From contig VWND01000032.1 of the NCBI GenBank assembly GCA_009599575.1, positions 210,056 to 274,055 on the forward strand: a stretch of DNA of 64,000 nucleotides, in the 5' to 3' direction. Below the pieces are notes generated by a model, which saw only the letters and a program-made list of their open reading frames with translations, ran no database searches and was not told the DNA's origin. This document shows, piece by piece, positions 21,257-33,012 of this stretch. Numbering within the stretch: position 1 is the first letter of the stretch; every line of letters begins with the position of its first letter. The DNA is from Blumeriella jaapii (Eukaryota > Ascomycota > Leotiomycetes > Helotiales > Drepanopezizaceae). The position numbers were made by a program, and so were the translations under genes.

Positions 21257-21890
21257 ATGCGCAAGATGTCGATGCACTCGGTTGCCAGCCTCCCCCGACT
21301 CTCCTCCCTCGACCTCTCCCAAATCATCCTCTCCACGGCCGAATCGAACGTCGACGCCGCTCTCCCTTCACCCAAGATCGCCATCGTCGACGTCCGAGAT
21401 GATGGTCTGCCACGCCTCCGCCGCTCCCTCCAGAAACATGCACTGCTAACCGCTTTCAGATCACATCGGGGGCCACATCAAGCATTCCATACACGCGCCC
21501 TCCCGAGCTCTCGACCACAAGATTCCCGAGCTGGTCCGCAAGTTGAAAGACAAGGAGACGGTCGTCTTCCACTGCGCGCTCTCTCAGCAGCGCGGCCCCT
21601 CTGCTGCGCTGCGATATGTCCGCGAACGGGACAGGCTGCTGAGTTCGGGTGCGGGCCTGGAAAGTGGCAGTGGCGTGGGACAGGCGATGCACAAGAACAG
21701 AGTGGAGGCCGAGGGGAGAACGGAGAAGGACGGAGAGTGGGAAGACGTCGAAGAAGAGGGCGAGAAGAAGGTCCAGACGGTCTACGTGCTGGACGGAGGT
21801 TTCGTGGGCTGGCAGGAGAAGTATGGAGAGGATCCTCGGCTGACGGAGGGCTATAGAAAGGAAATCTGGAAGGATGGGTACTGGATGTGA
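21257..21890 (+). CDS. rhodanese-domain protein, Cdc25/arsenate-reductase-like (Ych1/Ibp1 type)
   Basis: Small fungal rhodanese-fold phosphatase or arsenate reductase. Two exons, 21257-21404 and 21460-21890, with a 55-nt intron (branch GCTAAC); splicing restores VDVRDDDHIGGHIKHS, the usual N-terminal motif of the family. The active-site loop is HCALSQQRGP, matching HC-x5-R, so the catalytic Cys and Arg are present. The C-terminal part has LDGGFVGWQEKYG, typical of rhodaneses. Between loop and C terminus sits an acidic insertion of about 30 residues (around EWEDVEEEGEKK). Three in-frame ATGs lie at 21257, 21266 and 21272; I took the first. Substrate cannot be told from sequence: members act as weak phosphatases or arsenate reductases. 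Confidence 0.9.
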
Positions 21891-22819
21891 GGGAATCCGC
21901 ATGGACAGCTGTCTAGCTGGCCGGCTCGCTGGCATATCGCTTGCTGCTGGCGGCTTCACGAGGGGACGTGGAAGTTACATGGAGACATGTCCCAATCACA
22001 TGTACCGGCGTCGAGACATGATACAGGACTTCACGCCCTGCCGACTCTGCCGACTCTCTGAATCCGGTCCGGTGTGCTTCATCTGCACCCATGCGATCCC
22101 ACGATCAACTTTCGGATTGCTGGATCTATGCCCAACAGGTCTGGGTTGCTGTGTCAGTCTTATCGCTAAGATCATCACGCTTGTTTTTTTCCTCGTTTTT
22201 TCTCTTCTCTTTCGATTCACACATTACACCCAAAAAAATCTGGCCTCGTTATGTCAATGGCACTTGTTCTCGTCTTTGAAATCTGCCAAAGCATTTGGCA
22301 GTCTCCCATAAATGTTCTGCTGTCTTTGCAAGTGCAGCAGAACTGTCTATCGTCGTGTAACGGGATTGGTTTAAACGTCCGCCTCTACACTCGTCTCATA
22401 TCGTCACTCCATTTTTGCATCATTCCGATAACTATCTCCCGTCTCTTCTAGTCCTTTACTCGCTCGAACTCTACGCGTCATGTGATCCACATTTCCGTCT
22501 TGCTTCAGCCCTATCACCTCCGTCTAGTAGACCAGTTCTTAAGCTCAAGCCCGTTACATCTTCGTGCTCCAATCAGAAACAACAAACACAAACCAAGAAA
22601 TACCGGCTCCACGCCGGTGTCTACCAAGTCTGGCGGTAGCAACTCCAGCTAGAAAGGTGAGTCTCCAGTCTGGAAGACAATTAACAGATGACGCCTTGGG
22701 GTAGTATTGAGGGCCAGTATATAAGAAAATGGGACCCCCGCCCTCTTGTGCTTTGGGAAACTTCACTTCCGTCTGTTTCATCAACTCTGATCCTCGGGAA
22801 TACGCACTCATCAATCAGA
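21891..22819. other. intergenic with promoter of the next gene
   Basis: No gene seen. Pyrimidine-rich tracts at 22170-22210 and 22415-22500. The TATA box of the following gene is at 22718. Confidence 0.55.
22718..22725 (+). promoter_or_regulatory. TATA box
   Basis: TATATAAG about 95 bp upstream of the start codon of the membrane protein at 22820, a typical fungal spacing. Confidence 0.55.
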
Positions 22820-23908
22820 ATGCCTGCCATATACAAGACATCGACGGGTTTCCGCCGGGATCTGTTCAGCTCCGATGTCAATCAACAGTAAGTGCCGTGT
22901 CTCTCTCAGCGACCTCCCCATGATGCAGCGACTGACTCCTTCTCGTCCAGGTATGCAAATTCAGCAACATTCAGCCATCACGATTCGACTTTGACTCCTG
23001 CAAAGAACACACTAGCAAACCATCCGTTGCTGATTATCATGATCATCGTTTCAGGCTGCGGCCTCCTTTTGACGGCGATAACAACCTACTATTATGTGAG
23101 AGTCAAGTGCTTTCTGAAACGATCCTCTGCTGCCGGCGGTCACGGTAGCAACCAACGTCCAGCGCGGCGGGCATTCGGAAGACGAGCGTTACCAGCGCCC
23201 GAGACACGCAACGGCCAGATCAGCTCCCTGAAGAGATTCTTCGGGTGGAAGCCGGCGCCAGGCCTGGACGGCCACCATGGGACGCCGATGGGCCCCATCA
23301 CGCGAGGCATCTCTCGCATACGACCCAAGAGGCCCTCTGTCCAGGCAGCATCGCATCCTTACGGCCCTCAAGAGCGACTCCCAGCCCTCCCAGCCCCCCC
23401 GCCAGTGTACACACCGCACCCACACGACCCTTTCCCGCTGCCGATGTACGTGCCGCCTGCTGGAGAGGCGCCGCCGCCGGGCTATGATGGTCATCGCGAG
23501 GATCCGCAGTATTGGAGCGAGGACGAGGACGAGGCGAGGTATGCGGCCCAGCGAGACGGCGGCTGGGGGGGGATGACTGTGGCAGAGGCAGAGCTCGCTA
23601 TTGCGACTGCAGGCCTTGCGGCTTCATCTGCAGAGCTCGCTGTTGCAGCTGCAGGGCTCACATCTGCAGCTGCATCTTGGGGCTATCTGTACCATAACGC
23701 AGAGACTGATGTGCATGCACCGGCTAGGGAGCTCGTAAGGGAATTCGGTCAGCGCTTTGGCTCGCCTATGAGGAGGTTACCGAACGAGGTAGAGCTTGAT
23801 TACTGGAGTGATGACACCGCATCTAGGGCGTCTATATCATCTAGTTCGTCTAGATCTTCGGCGGGATCTGCTAGATATGAGGGGAGGGACATGGAGCCAA
23901 GGCCATGA
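22820..23908 (+). CDS. single-pass membrane protein, unknown function
   Basis: Two exons, 22820-22887 and 22951-23908; the 63-nt intron has a GTAAGT donor, and splicing gives 341 residues. A 22-residue hydrophobic segment (PLLIIMIIVSGCGLLLTAIT, about residues 48-70) is the only membrane span. It is preceded by a short polar N terminus and followed by basic residues, so the long C-terminal part is probably cytosolic. That part has Pro-rich stretches (APPPVYTPHPHDP), an acidic patch (YWSEDEDEARY), an Ala-rich imperfect duplication (AELAIATAGLAASSAELAVA) and a Ser-rich end. I recognise no domain. The strong TATA box and clean splice support a real gene. It resembles the lineage-specific single-pass proteins common in ascomycetes. 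Confidence 0.75.
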
Positions 23909-25391
23909 CGGCGAGGGGAGAATCCCAAGTGATACCACAGCTGCTACGATTTCTTCGGTATCGTCGTTATTCAATCTGCCATCGGCTCAGGCGGCGGTCA
24001 AATAGTTGGGATTACATGTCTTCGGTAAGTTTTGGTTCAAATCATACCCACGATGCTTTCGATTTACTGATCTGATCATAGTCCACCAGGTACCTGCCAA
24101 CAGATCTCTCAGCCCAGAGGTGGCTTTTCGATATTTCAAATGCCCGATACGACGTTCAAGCAATTTGCGCATGCTCAATCTGTCTGCCTCGTAGGCCGAG
24201 CCATCAGTCCTACCAGTGCTCGACCAAGAAATCTCTCTCTTTTGCAACACAAAGCGCTCAAGGACCTCCGGTCCATTTCATTCATCTTATTTATCATCTC
24301 CCGCTGCCGTCGAATTTAGCATGACGAAACCCAATACCTTTGGAGGAACTGTTCCTTTCCATTTGCCTGCCCTGCTTTGCGAGTATGCTATCCTTCGACT
24401 TTGCGACGAACAATCTAAAGATAGCTAGCTAGCTAGCTAGTTCTCCTAGATGTAAATAAAAACGACACGATTCACAGATATCACACATCCGTCCAAATCG
24501 TTCGTGACAGTACGCACTTCGGTCTGCAGAAACTCTTGAACAGAGTCTCCCATTCGGGCACTTGACAAATACCGATTTGTCACATCTGAAATTGCTTACT
24601 TCATGCTTTGCCGACGATTGTCCATCGACGTTACCTTGCCCAGAGGGCTAGGTCAGGTGATATCCAGAATTGGAACCTGTACAGCAGTAAGTGAGTAAGT
24701 GTGGCAATTTGCCCTACGAGTCTTCCGCCTTTTTAGCCAATTTTACACCCCCCCCCCCCTTTTTCTATCCTCTTTTTCCGCTTCTGGTACGCGTAGTAGC
24801 CCCCTCTCCACCCTCTCTGCTGGATAGAACACAACGCAGAAAATCAACAAAGCTTAGCGAGACAAGACTACCGATGTAGACGGGCTGCCCTGGATCCGGG
24901 AGGATGAATCCACAGTCGCGACCGTCGCGCGGATCTGGTCTCTCTGCCGGTGGAAAGGGAACAGGGTTTTTTTTTTGGTTGATAAGGTTGGTTATGATAC
25001 CAAAAAACCCCCCAAAAAAAGAAGGAAAAAAAAAAATAACAAGGCATTGCCCCAAGAGTTGGAAACTTAATGTTTACAAATTAATTTCTATTTCTTCGTG
25101 TATTCAGACCGTTCTCTATCGGTCTATGTGTTTACGCAGCGAAGTGCTGTCTAGTTAGTGTTTCTTCCACTGCGAGCCTGCCAAAGCGCCCGAATCGGCG
25201 GGAAAAAGAAAGGGGGGATTTGCTCGCTTAGGCCGCTAAGTATGTGTGTACTTGGACGTGGTGGTGTTTTGTCCCAACTCCAATGCTACCGCCCAACCCC
25301 AAGTCCGAGATGCTGCAACGAAATACTCTCCTGTCCCGTATGTGCAATAGTTCGATTTTCCGCCTGTCGGACTCTGCTGACCGTTCTTCTC
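23909..25391. other. intergenic, nothing recognised
   Basis: No supported gene. Simple-sequence patches: AGCT repeats at 24423-24441, a C run near 24749-24760, T and A runs at 24966-25037. The right end is the 3' flank of the carboxylesterase gene. Confidence 0.55.
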
Positions 25392-27118
25392 TCACTGCCC
25401 GATACTCGGGCCAATACTGCTCAGGTATTGACAGCGGGTGAGTTGCTCAGGCGGCGGAGAGCCCATGGTCGTCTGGTCGGCTTCATTGGGAACGTGCAGT
25501 CTCAGTCCGTCGCCGGCGCCAAACTGCTCCCAGGTCGGCGCGCTGCTCAACTTGTACTTGTTGGGGTCGTAGGTGCGAATGAAACTGGTCCAGTAGGCCT
25601 GCATCATCGGCGTCAAGGCACTGTCCGGCGCGCCCGCCACGCCCCAGATCGCTGCACCTTCAGCATTGTGGGTGACGCCGAGCCCATTGGCGGCGTTGGT
25701 GGGAGATAGGACGTCCCAGCGGTAGTTCCAAGACGGCGTGTTGGACGTGAAGACGGTGTGAGAGAGATAGATGCCAGGGCAGATGTATCGCATCTCCCCA
25801 TATGCGTTGGCGGCTGCCTTCCAGTATTCGCCTTTGCCGGGATACTGCTCTGCCACGGGGTAGAAGGACTCGATCTGCGCGTGTTGGGCGGGCGTGAGTC
25901 CAGGAAAGTTGCTACCGAGGAAATGGTTCATGTCCTGCGCGCTGGCTATCGGACGAGGGGTGAAGATGGTGCCTTCGTTGGTCGTGTCGCCGAAGATGGA
26001 CGGCACTTTGACGAACTTGCCGTGGGCGAAGGCGTTGTATGGCGAGTCTGAGATGAAGTTGCCGTCGATGCAGGGGCTCCACATGAAGACTGGATTCGAG
26101 CCCGGGCCGTTGGGAGCGGGTATATTGGGGTCGTTGCTGGTCAGGGTCGTGATGTTGGTGTCGCGGAGACACCGCAAGGTATCGGTGGTTTCCTTGCAGC
26201 CTACTCGCTGGATGAGAGCGTCGTACTCATATTGAGACTCGGACACATTGAGCTTCTTGCCAAACGACTGCGACTCTGCTGCGGCGGCATGGAAGAGGTT
26301 GTCGTTGCGTCCACCATAGGCAGACATGTGGAGAGCAACGGCCGCTCCACCGGCAGAGCCTCCTCCTATCGTGACGTGGTTTGGATCGCCGTCAAAGAGA
26401 TGGATGTGCTTTTGGATCCACTCCAGAACCTTTCTCTGATCCAAGAGGCCGGCGTTGAGATCGCCATTTTCCTGGACCTCCTTGCTCGCGAGGAAGCCGT
26501 AGGGCCCGACGCGGTAGTTGAAGGTGACAACCACCAGGTCGTGATCGGCCGCGTTGATCAGACTGTTGCCGTTCAAGTTGGGAGAGGAGAGAGTGTTGAA
26601 ACCACCACCCTGGAAGAACACGAAGACAGGGTGCTTGTGGTGCCCCTTCTTAGTCGGTGCGTAGACATCGAGGAAGAGGCAGTCCTCAGACCGGCTTGGG
26701 TTGTACGATGTCGAAGGTGAGAAGTGGCAGATGGGACCGTGCTATTCACATCAGATGGAGGGCCACGAAGATGGGGCTTGATCATACATTTTGAGCTGCG
26801 TGGACCGCACCGTCGACAACAGGGTCTCGAGGAGCTCTGAACCTCAAGTCGCCGACGGGAGCTTCAGCGTATCGGATTCCCAGCCACTGGCTTACCCCGT
26901 TTTCTGCGTTTGTACCCACGTACGTTGAATACCCCAGGTTGACCGACAAAGGATTTTCCTTCGTCGTCGACCTTGGGCGAACAAGACCAAAGTAAAGACC
27001 ACACACGAGGGCCGGGATGATTGCCGTGACGAAGACCGCTAGTGCAATGTAGAACCAGAAGAGCCGTGGTTTGCCTTCTGACTTCGACGAGCTTCTCCTT
27101 GGAGCTGGACGGCGAAGG
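25392..27118 (-). CDS. type-B carboxylesterase/lipase with N-terminal membrane anchor (start unresolved)
   Basis: Alpha/beta-hydrolase of the cholinesterase-like family. Exons 25392-26741 and 26788 to about 27118, with a 46-nt intron; splicing joins AVHAAQN to HGPICHF and gives the family motif SEDCLFLDVYAP. The oxyanion hole GGGFN, nucleophile elbow GGGSAGG, acid Glu in TTNEGTIF and His in GVTHNAEG are all present, so the triad is complete. The N-terminal exon encodes a hydrophobic span (FWFYIALAVFVTAIIPALV) after a basic Ser-rich stretch, suggesting a signal anchor. In that frame a stop occurs just upstream with no ATG between, so a further upstream exon or a frameshift must supply the start. 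An ATG at 27133 is in the wrong frame. About 560 residues. Confidence 0.88.
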
Positions 27119-27133
27119 TTCTATGCTCGACAT

Positions 27134-30100
27134 GGTCACCTAAAGTAAGGTACTGAAGTATCTGTCTGCGGTGAAGTAGCTACGGGCATTCACCGTCTCC
27201 TGCGCTTTCCGAAGCAGAAAGAGGTGATATGCTCGCTTGATTCTGTAGATGTAGGCAGGCAGTAAATAGAAACAGCTTCTGAAGACCGTGGCGAAAGAAT
27301 CCCTTAGAGGCGCCTTGAACTGTTGAAACCCAGTCCACGGGCAGGATTGAGAGCAAAGGACTGCCTCATCGCTCCACGACGTGCCCGGTCTCAGTTTCTC
27401 ATCGGTGCAACTGTCCGTGATAGGTGAGCTGTCAGTAGCTGTTAGTAGCGTTCAGAAAGCTCGGCGAGTATACACGTAGAATGGAAGGCAGGAAATAGAT
27501 GACAATTGGTACTCGAGCCCGCCCTCGGAGATACATTCGTTGTAAGAACTTATGAGAAGAAGAATAAGCAGATAGGATAAAAACAAACGAAGTGTAGATA
27601 TACAAGACCGAACTTTACACACAAAAAGAATCGCTGGGTGAGCTCGATCTGTTCAGTTGCAGAGAAGCCGAAGTGGCTACGAAATATGTAGTCACAATCG
27701 CAAAATGAAATCTAGAACGAACTTGTCAAGTCGAGAGTAGGAGAGCCGGGGGGCTTCCACGTCAGTTGAAGGTGTGTTCCGGTCGCGGCCAGGACGTGGA
27801 GCAAAGAAGCCACGAACCCAAACACGTAACCAAAAGACATCAAGTAAAACGCATAGGCAAGGAAGACATAAGATCGCTAGCCGAGTGCTCTTGGTGACTC
27901 GCCAACGCCCTTTCAGCGCAGGTGGTTGGAGAAAAATTAAAAGGACACAATTAAAAAATTGATAGAAAAAAACGTACCCAGTGCTGAGCTGTGAGAAACA
28001 CAGGCGCCGTGTTCCGTCCGGCGCGTGCGAATAATGGATAGGTGTGGAAGTGAACGTGGAGGAGGGAGAGGGTTTGCCTGGCCCAGGCGCGTTGCAACCC
28101 AAATAGTGTTCGCTTAGCCCAGGGGTAAGGGTTGAGAAACAATAATAGATGATCAATTTCAAATCCAACATACACACACACGAGAAAGACACAGAAAAGA
28201 TGGTGGAGAAACACGACACAAGAAGAGCACGTGTCCGAAGAGCGCTACTATGAGTTATATAAACAACAGAAGCGTCAGTGCCGTCGCCTGTGGCCTGCGC
28301 CGTCGCGATGGTGATATGCTGCTGCTGCTCGATGCCAGCAGCTCAGCCAACCACTAACCGCGCAGCCCCTGAGCGTGCGCCGCACAAGCCTGACCAAGCT
28401 TTGCAGGGGACGTTGAGAGTTGAATCTAAACTAGTCGTTGGGGGCGAGGCGGCCGGAGAAGGGCTCGGCAGACGATACGAGCTTGCAACGGTTTGTTTGT
28501 TCCTTCCCTTCTCGTGTGTTGCGTCTTCTGGTAGGAGACGATGCTTCGACGTCTCGCGTGGTACAGTCGTTAGGATTCACTCTGATCTGTCGAGATCCGG
28601 CGCCAACATATCGTTCCTCTCCTGCGTATATATTTCACACGAAGGAGAGAGGAGGATGATATCTAAAACACGAAAGTACATTAAGGAACCCAGTCAGTCC
28701 GTTCATTCGGCAAGGAGATTATCCACGATGGCGGCGCAGATCTGTTCACTTGAACGCTAAAGTGCGAGCCCCGGCGCTTCTTGGCCGACCTCGTGGTTTT
28801 CCTGTCAGCTTTGATCATGTTTATTAATGGCTCTTCGCCCCTGGCCTAGTACTGTAAGGGAGCACTATTATAGGGTCTAGAGTACAGGGATCCAGCAATT
28901 TGATTTGTCTTTCTTGCAGCAGCAGCAGCAGTCAGTAGCGGCGCCGAGTGTGTTCACCGGTTATCCCCATTGGTAACCTCTATTGATCTCCTCCAGCGAT
29001 GAACGAAGTAAGAGATATGGCCCTGGCGAAAGCACAAGTTCAGATTGCATGTGGAAAACGGGTAATGGATAGTAAAACATATATTTCAACAAATATTAAC
29101 GGATAGCGAGCTTGCAATGCTGTAGTGACTGTACATGTCTTCTTAACAAGTACGGAAACGTGCTAAGTATATATTTATACATAAAGGTTATGCTTCTTAG
29201 ATAAGTCTGAACCACGACTGAAAAAGAGGTTTTTTTAAAATGGGTGTTTTTCGGGTTCTGATTCCGCGCCATCGCAGCTGGTGTGTAATATTTTGTAAGA
29301 CGTTTATCGAGCCCAATCGTAAGTTTTCTTTGCATGGGATATCATTTGCATCGGTATGCTGTTGCTTATTGCCGAATTTGAAGATACCATTGTTGTTTGT
29401 GTTTTTCGTTGTTTTATTCATCGAAATAAACGTATCCTTCGATCGGTATTTCTTGCGCGATGTTGTTTTTTTTTTCAGAGCACGATATCGCTGTCTTCCA
29501 TTTGTAACGCTATCGCTTTTTGGTTTGTGTTTTTCATTATACATTCGCAAAGGATTTTTGGATTTGAAACTTTTGTATCATCGCGCCGTTTAAGCAATTC
29601 GCATTTATTTGTGTTTGATCGTTCGACAAGAAAAAAGCTCGGTTTTGTCGATAAAAATTATCTTTCTTGAGCCGATTCGTATCGATGATACAATTCTGGC
29701 TTTTGGTCCAGTGTTGAATTGTACGCAAAGCTTTTTCTTGCTGCAGAAAAACACTTTTTTTTTATTATTGAAAAGTTGGAAGTTCGTGTCAGGCGTCACG
29801 TACAACCATGTACAGTACTGTACTGTACAGACAGGTGGGCGGCTGAAGACGGGTAAAAACGTGATGGATGATTTGACGTGCGTAAAAGTGTAATGAATGG
29901 TAGGTATTGTAGGAAAAAGGAAATGATGTGTAGTTGCTGAGGTTGATTAGACAGGTGAAATGCCGGCTTACATATTGAATCAGATCTGCTATCACAACTG
30001 ACGCTGAGGTTTTCATACAGCCCAGTGTTGCGACTGTAACACCTTCAACGAGAAGACTTCAAAATTCGAAACTATTTCTGCCAGAGAATGCTCAGCACCA

Positions 30101-30838
30101 AGGCCCGTCGTCACATATCTTCCAAAGCAAGAGAGTTTCTCGTATTTAGACCCCCTTCCCCCCCCATCCAACTTGCTTTTACCTCCTTGTTCCAGAAAAC
30201 TTGTCCAGCCAAAGTTCAGTCGCACACATACGATTCTGCCTCCTTGCTGTTTTATGTGATCCCACTTTCATTCTCGCTTAGCCCGTGGCAGGTTTGACAT
30301 CTTATTGATCGAGGCTGTTACGAAGCTAAATCCCAAAGCCCTGATTTCTAAAGCTTCACTTCTAGCGGGAAACGCGTATAGGTTATGCGCCGGAAAAGCC
30401 ATGAAGAGCCCCAAACCAACTAGTCTGCCTAGGCAGAACTGCAAGGGAAGATTCAGACAAGAGGGTAAGATGGCAGGAGGTAAATGCTCGGTGAAAATTC
30501 GATTTAAGGCTGGTCTACTTGTGAATTCTATGAACAGGTATAAACTGATTCTAGAAAGCTGGGTACCTGGCCCAAGGCCAAGAGTGCTTGCGGATATGTG
30601 GTTTGAGATACGACGGAAATTAGAACAGCTCGAAGAATGAGATATTCCTATCGAGGCCCAAAGGCCAAGGCACTACTAAATCGCCCGCTCTGGAGGGATG
30701 AAGGTTACAGTTCCCAGTCACTGAATCATCTATCACAGGTGCGCCCGGGAACCTGCTCATCGAGTCGCTGATACCAAACCATGATCTGCATTTCGTCGTT
30801 GCAGAATTGAATCAGTTACTCGTCCTCTTCTCGGCGCC
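27134..30838. other. gene-poor interval
   Basis: Several reading frames, none recognised. A TATATAA palindrome at about 28255 could serve either strand. From 29090 to 29800 the DNA turns AT-rich (see the possible transposon relic). The 30305-30640 plus-strand frame (111 codons) and the 27692-28219 minus-strand frame lack any feature I would call coding. The TACTGTAC palindrome recurs at 29808-29830. Confidence 0.5.
29097..29830 (-). mobile_element. possible Tc1/mariner-like relic
   Basis: This is an AT-rich island. A minus-strand frame (29197-29550) is Lys/Arg-rich and ends in a segment (LRWRGIRTRKTPILKKPLF) reminiscent of the helix-turn-helix end of Tc1/mariner transposases, where a similar basic run precedes the catalytic domain. 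Both edges carry ACTGTACATG in inverted orientation (near 29129 on the left and 29810 on the right), next to TA. No DDE catalytic motifs were found, so at most a deleted or mutated copy is present. The ends coincide with the dispersed TACTGTAC motif, which weakens the terminal-repeat argument. Confidence 0.28.
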
Positions 30839-31864
30839 TTACGGATCCCAAGATCCAATCACCACGGCTTTCCCGGAATCGCTGATCTCCTGGTCGATAC
30901 TCTGCTCTACCATGAGCAGAAGCTGAGTCGCTTTGATGACGAGTTCTGCGCAGTTAAGCACTGGTGCTCGACCGCCGAGTCAAAAGATGCAAGGAAGGGG
31001 ACTTACCTTCGTACTGCAACGTGTAGCTGACAGCCGCATCCTCGCCCTCCGGCACCAGCACCGGCGTGGCCTCCTCCCTCTCCACAACCCGCAGTCTCAG
31101 CCCGACACGCTGATGCGCATCTGCCCACAGCAAACTCTCCGTCCCCTTCACACGCACATCGCCTGCATCTTTCGTCCCCTCACTCGCCTGCTCAGCCAGC
31201 CAGGGTCTCCATATCCTCAGTATGTCATCGCTGATATTCACCGAGCTCAAGAACAGGCCCCTCCGCGGCCCGATCTTCACCAAGCTGGTGATGGTTTGCA
31301 GTTGCGAGAAGAGCTCGTGCGACTCGAGGTGGATGTTCTGACACACGAACTCCTCGTGCTGGTCCACCAGGCCGTTGGGGACGTCGAACGTTCCGCCGGC
31401 GGGGTGGACGCGGACGGGTTTGTGCTCGTCTGGGGAGGGTTTGAGGGGGCGGAAGTGCGAGTAGAGGGTTGCCAGCTGGCCAAGCTTGCCGACCGCCGTA
31501 TCATCCTGGGGGTCGAGGGGAGAGGAAGTTGAGGATGCTCGTGCGGCATCGTGGAGACCGTACGTGCCGATGTTGTCGCAGAAGAGGTAGGGGGTGGAAA
31601 GCTTGGTGGAGGGGTGGAAGACTTCGAGGATGAGCTTGTGGTCTTTGAGCTGGGCGGTTTCGAGGAGCCGGTGCTGGAGAATGCGGAGGGTCAGGGAGTA
31701 GATGCGCCGCGAGGTGAGACTGATGGAGAGGAGATCGAGCGTGCGGAAGGGGGAGAGGATGGAGATGAGGATCTTGACAACGTCAGAGAGGTCGGCCGGA
31801 AGATCAGGAGTTGAGAGGCCCATACCTCGTTTGGCAAGCTCGCAATGTCTTTTGGTTCTGTCAT
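30839..31864 (-). CDS. F-box protein, substrate unknown
   Basis: Three exons: 31826-31864, 31007-31772 and 30839-30945, 303 residues, phases consistent. The first exon gives only MTEPKDIASLPNE; the splice over a 53-nt intron (GTATGG donor, CTGAC branch) joins it to ILISILSPFRTLDLLSIS, making a clean F-box at residues 8-50. F-box proteins present targets to SCF ubiquitin ligases through Skp1. The remainder has no repeats I can see. The second intron (61 nt, GTAAGT donor) yields a plausible C terminus ending VVIGSWDP. Reading straight through exon 2 without splicing would replace the F-box start and is the likely automatic mis-call. Upstream of it lies the divergent HD-domain gene. Confidence 0.82.
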
Positions 31865-33012
31865 TGTGACGAGTTGTGGAGAGCCAAGGAGAGAGAGATG
31901 TGAAGTACAAGAAGTAGTAGTGTGGGTGTGAAAGAAGAGAGAGAGAAGTACGAGAGGTACAGTAGTAGTCTGGGTGTTAGAGGTGATCACCAGTTGAATG
32001 CTGAATACGCATGTATTAGGGATATACCAATCATCGGTGTCTGCTTGTGCTGTAGATCAAACGGCGAGTTGGTTCACAGTAATCGGATAACTCACGATCT
32101 TTTCAACCAGAAGCGTGGAAGTTGTCGTTACAGTACAGTCTGTAAATACTTCATAACCGAATGCTTTGTTGTCACCGCGATAAGCATCCCGACTCGCTTG
32201 GCTGTCCCGAGGCACGTGAATAAGTGGAAACGTTCCCCCCTTTTCCAACCGAGCATGGTTTGAGACAAGCAACGCAACAGGGCCGGGTTCTATTGACAAA
32301 CGGAGATGGTCGGACAGGTACGGTAGCTCAGGCTTGAGTGAGGAAGGCTTTTAAAATGTTGGTTTTTGATCGGTTTGTACAGAGGCCTGCGGGGCAAAGT
32401 CGGTAGGAATAGTTGCGAATCGTTGATTCTGAGGTACTGCACTGTTCAGTATTGTACAGAAATACCGTACACAGGTACAGTATCAAAAAAATAAGCCTAT
32501 GCATCAGACAAATCGGAAAAAGAGCCTTGATCATATATGTAATCATAAGCTTTTCTACAATCAACTGTTTGGCATTTGTCTAAAAGAAGAGCTGATCGAT
32601 CAACCAATGATATATTGAAAACAACAAATGCTTAAATACAAGCATGTCCTGTCATAGCGTGTGTTTATCCAAAACACCAACGGCTTTTTAGCACAGAAAG
32701 TGCTTGTTTCAGCGCGAAGTAACGAAGAGGTGGAAACTTCAAGATCTACGGTTTGGTCTCCGGCTAGTGTTTTAGTGCGTCACTGGCAGGGGACTTGGAT
32801 AAAGCTACATGCTTCCCGATTGATGTACTGCACGAAACTCTTCAACCTTCTCATTCTCACAGATTACAGATTACAAACAACACGCCCACGACATCTGATC
32901 CCCTTCCGGTCTTTTTTTCTCGCTGTCTCTCTCGGTCTCTCTCGGTGTTGACATTCGCTTTCGCTTGCAAAGCCCAACCACTTGATCAAGAAAAAGATCG
33001 GGATCAAACAAG
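31865..33012. other. shared upstream region of divergent F-box and HD-domain genes
   Basis: About 1.15 kb. TACTGTAC-type units occur at about 32126-32140 and 32430-32485. A pyrimidine-rich CTCTCTCGGT stretch at 32905-32945 lies just before the HD-domain start codon. No gene seen. Confidence 0.55.
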
